From: Pythium myriotylum
Lineage: Eukaryota; Oomycota; Peronosporomycetes; Pythiales; Pythiaceae
Assembly (NCBI GenBank): GCA_023091665.1
Contig: JALJCQ010000012.1
Coordinates: 3,968,001-4,032,000, forward strand
DNA: 64,000 bases
Direction: 5' to 3'
The notes below the pieces were generated by a model, which was given only the letters and a program-made list of their open reading frames with translations, did no database searches and had not been told where the DNA came from. Shown one piece after another: positions 55,119 to 64,000 of this stretch (positions within the stretch are counted from its first letter, which is position 1; each line of letters starts with the position of its first letter). Made by a program: the position numbers and the translations under genes.

Positions 55119-58100
55119 TCATTGGCTTGGGTTCGAGGCGGGAGTCAACAAAATGGCATTGTACTCGTGTAGACTTGGCGGCATCCAGTCCCTGTCACCG
55201 CCCCTCCGCAAAACCGAATCAACAGGCACGTCATGCCCATTTCCACCCTTTACGATTGGTGATGCGAATAAACCTGGATGGTTTTCATCCCTTGTACGTG
55301 TCATTGCTTCGACGACATGCTTGAAAGCGGCCCAAGCAACCTCCTGGCTCTCTCGAGTGTTCGAAGTTGCGCCGACGAACACGACATATTGGCCCTTGTT
55401 GTTGCCGTTTGGCTCTTCTCGTTCGATCCAGACTTGACAAGCAACTCGATCCGATCCGCCCGCGCGATCAATGAATTTGATAAGCCCTCGATACACGTGT
55501 CGAGGCCAGTCCATCGGGTAACTAGCGATTGCCAAATCCTCGAAAAAAGAATCGGGCAGTGTCCAGCCGACGTAATACCTCCACAAGACGTTGTAGTGAT
55601 TCGATTCGTGGAAGGTGGAGCGGAACGCTGGTGGAGTGATGTTGATATCGTGATTTCCGACAGCTTGTTTCCAAAACGCCGGGACAACGAGGTGCGAATC
55701 AAGTCGCATGGGTGATTCAAATGAGCGTGCCAGTCGAAACTTCTGAAGCAGACGCTTCATCGCGGAGAGCAAGTCTGGGTCCTCTACATCACTCCATAGT
55801 GGAAGGCGGATAAGTTCGTGGTGAGGAATCGCCTCGACGTTCATCTGCGAATCAAACAGGTTACGAACCAAGTCCACGACCAACTGTATATCCAAAAGGA
55901 TCTTTGCGGCGTCATCTTTTGATGGGCGATCGTCCAAGATATCTCCATCGATTAAGTTGCCGAGGAGAACAAGGTCACCGAAATCAGTGAGCAACGTAAG
56001 AGCGTCGTAGAACATGGCCGCATTGAGTTCAGGGATTTGAATCTCCATACGGAGCTGTCTCGCCGACGTGATTGAAGAGGTGAATCGACAACTTCCAGTC
56101 AGACTTCGAAGTCCCTGACGCTTGGTTTTCAGCTCTTCGAATACTTGCGAATAGCGCCTCGGAAGTGACACACTGCTCTGAGCCTTCACAATCAGACTTT
56201 CGATCTTCTGTTGAGCGTCAAAGACCAACTGGCTATCGGCGCAGCTCACTCGGATCCAAGTATCGCTATTTGTCGATTCCATCGCTTCAACTTCTATCTC
56301 CAGTCGCTGCGCATATGCAAGCATGTTACTCAACAATGGACTCACACTATTGAGAGCTCCTTCTGAATATTGGCGTTGACGCGTTTTGATGGACCTCGTG
56401 TGTAATCGAGTATACTCTCGCAATCGTTTCACGAAGTCTTTCTTCACTTCACTTGCTCGAGTCTCACTGATTCTGTCAGCCTTAGTCGCAACAAACACAA
56501 ACCGGGCGTCACGTTTGTGATCGAGCACTCTCTCTACCCGCCGAACAATGTTCCGCGCAACGAAGGCATCTACGCGAACGCCTTCGCTGCTATCATTGTC
56601 CTCGAGTATTGTTGCTTGAGCTCGGGCAGTTGCATACGCCCCATGATCCACACAAATGAGAAAAATCATGCTCTGTTTGTAGTGGAGTGTGTGCATCTCC
56701 TCGTACTTGGGCTCTCCAGAAAATTCCGAAAAGTTTACGACATGGCGTTTCGCAAAGATGCTGGCGGAGTTTCCTTCGATAAAATAACCTGAGGTTACTT
56801 GGAGTCCGAGCTCCGGCTGCTCGGGTTGTTGTATGGATGGATTGTTCGTTATCAGCGACTTTATCAACGACGAGCGCCCCCAGTAACGAGATCCGATCAC
56901 GCAGACATTGGTGTACGACAGAGAATCATCCACAACAAGAGCTCGTCTTCGGCGTCTGTCGTCCTTGCTCTTGTTTTCCTGATACGCCCATGTAACAGGC
57001 AGCCACCCCAAGGGTGTCCACGTGATGAATAACCCTGGATACTGGTCAAAAACGTCTTGTATAGACGAGTGAAGGGCCGAAAAGTGATTGCGTTGCGAGT
57101 CCCTCGGAGGGTTTGATGCTTGCACTTCCAGTTGAAGTACGTAACGGTCGTGACTTGAAGCCTTCCGGATTCCAACGAAGACTTGATCGCAGCGAATACC
57201 GGCTTCAGATTGCGTGCTTGAGGTTGTTCCTACAACTGCTTGTTTGTCATTCAAGAGCGGTGTATGGCATCTAAGGTTTCGAGTTGCAGCCAGCACGTGC
57301 CCAAGCAAAAGTGTAGGCGGTTCGATCACGAACTCATATTCACGAGCCAACTTGAATGATCCAGTATTGTCAACAGTACCATCCGGAGATGTCTCACCTA
57401 AGGTTGGAACAGATAGTGTTGGGAACTCCAGAAGATATTTGGAGTTGCTTAGCTCATTCACACGATACGCCAGCCGCATATTTTCAAGCATTGACACCAC
57501 GATTTCGACTGATTCGTCATCAAGTTCATTCCACATCGGCTGGCTGCGAAGCTCCTCTTGAGATAACGTGCCCTTGCCAGTTGCTCCGTTGAACGCACCC
57601 TCGATGAGAAGCATAAGAAAGCCCGGATCGATGGCAAGTTTGACTTCGGTGTTGCCATTGTCACATTGCACATAATCGCTCTGCATTAGTTCTCCCAAAT
57701 CAAGGCACTCGCGAATTTTGGTGTCGAAGATGTGTTGATCGAGTCCAGGAATTTTAGCTCGAAGAGACTCAAACAACCTCCTCCGCGAGAAGAACAGTTT
57801 TTGTATCCGTAGCCCCGCTGGGTATTGGGAAGCCTCCTCGCGCAGATGCCTGATTACTTGGATAATTTCCTCAAGTGTCTCTGTCATCGGAATTCCGCGT
57901 GCACACTCGGTGAATTGCTGAAGAATACGGCTTCGAATGCTCCCAACACTTGGAGTGGTTGTGTCCGTACAATCTTGAACGTGCTGACCGACTCGAGTAG
58001 TAACACACTTTCGAACAAAAGATGAAAACTTGGTCTTGAAACTGACTAAAGATGATCGCGCGTTTTCAATCTTCTGCGCATCGTCCGAGTTGGTACTGAC

Positions 58101-59104
58101 TCTAGTGCTCCAAAATGCGGCTCGCCTGTCTGTCTGGCTATGGCAATTCAGAAAAACGGCAGCCTCTTGATCAATACTGGTGACACATTGATTGGTGACT
58201 ATATCCAATTCTTTCATTACCGACTTTGACGCACACGATATGTTTTCAAATCGCTCGTCACTGCCAGAAGAAACATCACAAAGAACGATGGCGGCATCTG
58301 GATGTCGAGCGTGGATTAACATCACCAAGCGTACTGCTTCCGTGACTTCCAACTGCGTGTGAGTAGCATTTATATCGCCTTCCGGATCAGGTTCTGACGA
58401 CACTGCCGAACGCAGACACACCACAAACAGGGTCTGGTCAGCGAAGAAGATGGAATTGACCACGTCAAAATTCTGCCCGGAGGGGAGATTCCATACTGAA
58501 ATATCATGCCTTCTCGTTGTGTTCAACTCGTTGAAGTTGGTCAAGTGTACTCGGCTAGCACAATTGAGCAATTCACCTGGTTCAAGTAGTGTAGCAGCCA
58601 ACTCACGTTTCACCTCTTCGTCATGCCCTAGCAGGTAGATGCGCAGTCGAAAGTGATCTCTGGATGGTTGTAAAGTGTGCACAAAAAAATCTGTGATTGC
58701 TCGAGGACCCCGCTTAAATATTGAGCTAGGCAGTTTTGGCAGCATCTTTCGGTCACCTTTGGTGCTTGATTGGACCCAAGTCTTCACACTGACGGCGAAT
58801 CTGCGAGCAGTATTACCACCATTTACTCGGCGAATTGAATCCTCACAGACGTCGTCCCATTTCGTGCCGTGTTCCAGGAGAAGTTGTATACACTCGAGTA
58901 CCTCCTCTAGGAGATCATCTTGATGCAGTTCGAGTAGCCGAGATGACAAAAGGGAACACAAAGGGGTTTGCTTGGCCTGCCATAACAAGTCGCCGTCAGC
59001 TCATGATCCCCACGAGCTACTTCGCCCATAAAGTGTACCTTGTTTCGAAAAGAAACTGAAGCGCCTTGATTTAATAGAAAACGAGCTACCTCGGCAACTG
59101 ACAT
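55119..59104 (-). CDS. Divergent tandem double Roc-COR protein (copy G)
   Basis: The main exon 58976-55119 is open for 1285 codons. Exon 2 (59130-59039) supplies an in-frame ATG at 59104 (MSVAEVARFLL), giving about 1307 residues. Order: partial ankyrin repeat, linker, Roc1 (P-loop position at about 139 reads GHDEEVKRE; DFAGQ position reads NLPSGQ; TKxD lost), COR1 (LDLGELMQSDYVQ, LAIDPGFLMLLIEG), Roc2 (GSRYWGRSS instead of GKT; EFSGEP instead of DFAGQ; ATKADR kept) and COR2 (LTDFGDLVLLGNLIDG). The C-terminal end parallels that of the other copies. Both Roc units lack the P-loop Lys, so weak or no GTP hydrolysis is expected. An alternative exon 1 (59307-59191, MPTNRLDNHVSTF) lies upstream. Exon 2 is 92 bases, not 99, which breaks the frame from it. 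Confidence 0.82.
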
Positions 59105-59145
59105 GCCTTGTGGAGCAGTGTATTTCCTTGCTGGAAGCAGCAAAA

Positions 59146-62100
59146 CTATAAGTAACACATAGCGAAATGTACCAAAAATACGAAACGTACCAAATCCTCC
59201 GAATTAATGCTTTCACCGGAATCAAGTAACTTTTGAAGTAACACCAAATCACCAGACCCGCATGCTTCGAACGTGGATACATGATTATCTAGTCGATTCG
59301 TTGGCATGCTCGTAACTTGTTGGACAATATAGTCTCGATACGGATTGTTGTCGATTGCACCACCAAATGTTTTCTTACGCTGTTGGGGGGCTTTGGCTGA
59401 GATGTCGAGGTTACCTTCTGAAGACACAAAGGCACCTCCCTTGCGAAATTCATCATACCAGTCTAAGGTTGGAGGAAGCCAACTCACGTTCACCCTGCTC
59501 TTCAGACAGTTGTCCACAACATTATCAAGATTCAGCATCTCTCCCGAGTCCTTCAGCACATGGCGCGCGACGACGAGCCCTCCGAAACAACGCAACACTC
59601 TCTCAAGTGATAAACAGAGCCGCTTGAACAACGCCCACAACTCCGCTTGCTCTTCGCGTGGAACTCCCGCAACAGCTTCGAGCCGGATGATACGTTCCTT
59701 CGTGTTTCGATGTCGCGAGATGACGATGCGGCACGCAAACACGCCTTTCTTGTGATTCAAGATCCAGTCCGGTCCAACTTGTCGATTGTCAAGAGGGTTG
59801 TAACTAGCAATCACGCTTTGATCGAAGACCGATTCGGGTAGTAGGCTCAGAAAATGGTACTCCCATTGCACGTTGGCTGTAATTGCCAGGCGGTCAGATC
59901 TTTTCGACATGGGCCGAACTCGTTTGGCCGTCTCCGTGAACTCATACGATAGTAATTGGCCACCAAAACGCAAGGACGAGGGAATATTCGACCTCCACGA
60001 TGCCGACACCAGCAGATCCGAGTTCCACCGCATCTCTCCTCGTGTTGCGTGAACGAGATTGAACTCGCGCAACAACGGCTTCACCGTGAGCATGAATGTT
60101 CGGTCCAGATGAAGCCATAACGGCTTGGATTTCAGTGCGTCGTGAGTCATCACTTCACTCGTAAACTTGTGGTCAGCAATCGGACGGATAAAGTCGATCA
60201 GCAGCATCGGATCCAAGATCACCTCCTGCTTGAGTCTCTCGATGCCAAGGTCCTCATACCATAAAACGTCACCGAGGTCGTGCAGTGTCCGAAGAATCTC
60301 TCGATACGTGTCAAAATCGATATCGGGGCGGTTGTCGCGAAGTCTCTTCACAAACTCGTTGACGTTTACAAAAGTTGATTGCACACGCGACAGAGCGTCT
60401 CTAGATGGTGACTGGCTGCGGACACTACGAACGAACTCCAGAGCAGCTACGTAGCTCTCAGGCATCAAAAAGCTGCAGTTGCTCGCCACCACAACCTCTT
60501 CGATCTTCGTCCTCGCAGCTTTGATCGACTCGGCATCAACGCAACTCACGCTCACCCATTCGTGCTGGAGAAGACGCTCGATCGTTGCTTGCAGTTTCTC
60601 GAGCTGTTGAACAGAGAACCCTCGGGTCTCCTTTGGCTTCGGATGGACTGTATTGGACGTTTGTGCCTCTCTTAACGCCTGCTGAAGCTCCTGACATGTC
60701 TGAGACACGTACTGCTTGAGACGCTTCTCGAGATCTGACTGAACAGCCTTGGCGAGTCGTGAATTCGCATCCACCTTGTCCGCCTTCGTTGCAACGAACA
60801 CAAACTCCGCATCTGACTGACGAGCGATGATCAGTCGAATCCACTTCAAGATCTTCTTGTCCACGACCTCATCCATGAACTGATCCACTTGCGAGTCGTA
60901 GTCGGCGAGAAGCGTCGCTTGCTTGAATGCCACACCGTACGAATGCATGTCGATACACAAGATGTAGATCGTCCGTCTTGTGAAGAACATGGCGTGGACA
61001 GGTTGATACACGTCTTGACCGGCAAAGTCCCATATCGTGAACTCGTAGCTCTTACCAGCGTGTTCGAACAAGTGTCGATAGTAGTCGATGGCGATCGTGC
61101 GATTGTCTATATGCTCGAGCGATGACATCAAGGTTATGATCGACTTGAAGAAGCTAGTTTTCCCCGAGTTGCTCGCGCCGATAATGCCAAGTTTCGATCG
61201 GAAAAGCTTCAACTTCGACTTCAGGAGCCCTCTTATGTACGTTCGAGTGGCGTCGACTCCGCGTTGGATCGTTTGAAGTGGAATCTCAGTCAGACTCGGC
61301 TGATTCTTCCGTTCACGTCCCCAAATATCAATACAAATCTTCAAAGTTGACGCTTCTGGCAAGGCTTCGCCGGAGCTGATCATCATCTCGCACTTTGCGT
61401 CCCACTCGGCACCGTACGTTACAAGCGCTTGCAGAACTCGCAACGTGACATCGCGTATTATTCTGTGGCCATCAAACCTAAAGTCGTCCTTGACAATCGT
61501 GGCATGGAAAGGCGTTCGCCCACTCTACACACGACGTGGTTGAGGCGAAGTCGAAGATTTGGTGAGTTGCGATTCGATGGCGTGGAGGCTACAATTTGCA
61601 CCCAGCAAAAGCTTCACAACCGCGACGTTGCCTACGTGAGATGCCCAATGCAACGCTGTCCAACGATTCTTCCGACGGCGCAGAAGCCCAAGTCATGGTA
61701 AAATTTGCTAAATTCGCACATATAAATGCGTCCAGTCACGACACAGAGAGACATACCTCGTCTTGAGCCTCTTTGTTACATCGCGCCTCGAGCAGCACCT
61801 GCACGACCTCAACCTTCCCATATATTGATGCCATATGCAACGGTGTTCTTCCATCCTGACCCCAAAGTGCCACAAACAAACATGACATCAATACGAGCTC
61901 CAACACTACCTTGGACGGGTCCTATAGACGACGCGTGCAAGTGAACGGCCACTCACAACACAGATACGTACCTCGTCTTGAGCTTCTTTGTTGGATTGAG
62001 CCTCAAGCAGCACCTGCACGACCTCAGCATGGCCTCCACGTGATGCCACATGCAGCGGTGTCGATGCCTCCTAAACGAGCAGAAATACGCGAGAATCAAT

Positions 62101-62859
62101 ACGGCTCCAAACGCACCCATGTTGGAGGCGACGCGTGAACGGCCACTCATCGACACTCACCTCATCTTGAGCCTCTTTGTTGCACTGCTCGTCGAGCAGC
62201 AGCTTCACGACATCAACCTTGCCTTCACTTGACGCCACGTGCAACGGTGTTGATCCATACTACCATACAGCCACACAAAACAATGTCATCAATTCGGGTA
62301 CCAGCACATTCCGGTGGTCGTGGCGTGGAACTAGCGCGGGAGCGACCGTCCACTCACGATACAGAGACGTACCTTGTCGCTAGCGTCCTTGTTGCACTGC
62401 TCGTCGAGCAGTAGCTTCACAACCTCAACTTTGCCTCTGCTTGATGCTCCATGCAACGGTGTTCTTCCATCCTAACCTCGCACATCCACACAAAAGAGAT
62501 CATATCAGTACGAGTCCCAACACACTCCCGTCGACGTGTCGTGCAGCCAGCGCGCGCACGCAAGAACTACCGCCCACGCAAGAAACATTCACGTACCCAG
62601 TTTTGAGCGTCTTTGTTGCATTGCGCCTCGAGCAGCAGCTTCACGACTTCAACCTGGCCTCCCAGTGATGCCCAATGCAACGCTGTCAAACTCTCTCGCG
62701 TCAGCTCACTTCCTCCCTCTCGTCTCCCTCCTAAAACCGCATCCGCACCTCGTCTCTCGCGTCGACGTCTCCTCCTTTCTTGAGATACTCGCGCACAATC
62801 TTCGCGTTTCCGCTTCCACTCGCATAGAGAAACGCTTCTCTCGACGGTTTGTCTTCCAT
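59146..62859 (-). CDS. Ankyrin-Roc-COR (ROCO family) copy F, splice-damaged, open into G
   Basis: Exons: 62859-62749 (MEDKPSREAF, 37 codons), 62692-62597, 62471-62373, 62259-62161, 62070-61972, 61855-61757, 61668-61570, and a Roc-COR exon from 61524. The Roc-COR exon has every motif (GASNSGKTSFFKS, DFAGQD, ATKADK, LHDLGDVLWYEDL) and no stop. Two defects are seen. The seventh exon has lost its GT donor by a small deletion, and reading on meets TAG at 61527-61525. Also, the first ankyrin exon has a contracted acceptor region (96 bases). At its 3' end the frame runs past the usual COR end, through the G exon 1, to a donor at 59190 or a stop at 59146. It may work from an internal start or be a fresh pseudogene. 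Confidence 0.7.
59191..59307 (-). other. Candidate exon 1 of ROCO G, in frame with the end of ROCO F
   Basis: Encodes MPTNRLDNHVSTF, then GSGDLVLLQKLLDSGES and SINSEDL. This matches the shape of exon 1 in the other copies (a short start, then GSGNxxIVREYL-like), and is followed by the donor GTACGT. The reading frame of F continues through it without a stop, so it may be either a start exon or the internal linker of a fused F-G gene. Confidence 0.6.
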
Positions 62860-64000
62860 CTTCCACTTGATGCAGTGACAAAGAGAAAGAGCTGAGAGAA
62901 ACCGAACTTATCGCGCCAGGAGATCCGCACTTAACGCGACTTCAAGCTCTGACTCGCGAACTGGATGTCTCTGCACATCATCTCGTGTGATCAACCACGA
63001 CTCGCCGGTTCCTTTCTCTCCGTGGGTTCAAAAATCCACTTCTCGTCGTCTCTTTTGCTATCGCGAAAATAGAGAGAATCGGCAACTTATCTGTCCGGCC
63101 GTCCAGAGGCAGATTCTTCGACAAGCGCACCGAGATCGAGCTCAGCTACTTGGGGGGACGGTTCCGTCTTTTGTTCTCGCCTGACAAGGCTGGGGACGGG
63201 GCTATGAGTTTGTTGGTTTGGTCTAAATGGAGGCGAGAGAGAATGGAATCGTGTGAGTTTTCCAAGACCAAGCCGCTTCCTATTTTCTTTGCTGTCGTGA
63301 AAGACCACTGACTGTTGATTCGAGATGATTCTCGGGGATTCACGCCGTACAGATAGAACCCGCCGCCGGATTTTTTTTCCCAGACCCACGACTTCTTCCA
63401 TCGAAAGTCCAAGACCCGCTATTCTACAGAAAACAGCGGTCTCTCTCAGTGACGGACCATGCCGAATCTGCAGGCTTCGCGTTGAAGCAGACGCGTGGCT
63501 GTGTGAGGTCATGGATAAGGCGTCCAGTTTGTTCGAGATTTCGCCGGATCCCTTCACTGCACTCCTTTTTCTTTTTTCGCATCTCGACATCGCTCTTCTT
63601 CACATCTCGGCGCCGCTCTGCTCCGCAGATAGCTATTCTAGTATTCACGTCGCTTCGTGATTGTGTGTCATGGTTGCTCAGCATGATCCGATCTGTCGGA
63701 ACCACTCCATCCAACACTGTTGTTGCTGCCGGTTGCGCGAGAAAAGCGTGGTGACTAGTGGCGTTGACCTCGTCCAATCCACCTCAGAAACTCAGTCTCG
63801 AGCCGACCCATCAGCTGCGTGATAATGACAGGAAGAGAAACCGAGTCAACTCTTGATGGCTTGTCTCTGGACACGCTGTTGAAGTTGGATGCGGAAGGAA
63901 AAGATATGGATACCCCTCCCAAAACGATTAGATTCTATCATTTGCACGAACCATCTTCCAAGTCTACCTGTGTGCCGACTCGAAGCGAAGTCTCGCTCTT
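62860..64000 (+). repeat. ROCO 5'-flank module R3, upstream of gene F
   Basis: Collinear with the region upstream of gene C (34,230-35,400): shared GAGAAAGAGCTGAGAGAAACC, CCGTGGGTTCAAAAATCCA, the FDKRTEIELSYLGGRFRLLF frame (63,115-63,174) and the distal ACGATTAGATTCTATCA-like block. The module runs past the window end. Confidence 0.75.

Noticed and set aside
1..64000. tRNA or rRNA genes
   Set aside because: No cloverleaf-like segment with A and B boxes or rRNA core sequence was recognised by eye; a tRNAscan run would settle it.

Overview
The window looks like an oomycete (stramenopile) nuclear contig. The evidence is short GT-AG introns (about 55 to 130 bases), compact intron-poor housekeeping genes with GC-rich third positions, a secreted protein with an oomycete-type Cys motif, and a transposon-rich, paralog-rich second half. 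The genus cannot be fixed from sequence alone.

Bases 1-18,721 are a conserved gene block. It holds the tail of an unidentified protein, a two-RRM Arg/Ser/Asp-rich splicing-type protein, a secreted protein, a NOPCHAP1-like chaperone, a class I histone deacetylase divergent from a NAP1-family histone chaperone, a PB1-UBA protein, a CaMKK-like kinase and a vWA/alpha-kinase protein.

Bases 19,000-63,000 are a cluster of ankyrin-Roc-COR (ROCO-type GTPase) genes with transposons and decayed repeats between them. I count a relic (R, 19.1 kb), two pseudogenes fused head to head as a palindrome (A and B, 19.5-25.8 kb), a 3' fragment (D, 29.8-30.5 kb), two intact genes (C, 30.7-34.2 kb; E, 40.0-43.5 kb), one with an intact Roc-COR exon but damaged splicing (F, 59.2-62.9 kb) and a divergent tandem double Roc-COR gene (G, 55.1-59.3 kb). 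F is open in frame into the first exon of G. Each ankyrin repeat is its own 99-base, phase-0 exon, and parts of these exon arrays have grown by tandem duplication of exon plus intron.

Mobile and repeated DNA includes a young LTR element coding only for Gag (44,668-46,024), a PIF/Harbinger-type DNA transposon with TIRs and target duplication (51,047-54,084), an RNase H relic, several 0.25-1.2 kb dispersed repeat families, and many short snap-back palindromes. The intact ROCO proteins keep P-loop, DxxG and TKxD motifs and are likely signalling GTPases with ankyrin recognition arrays. G has lost key GTP-binding residues in both Roc units, so the cluster mixes probable active switches with probable pseudo-GTPases.
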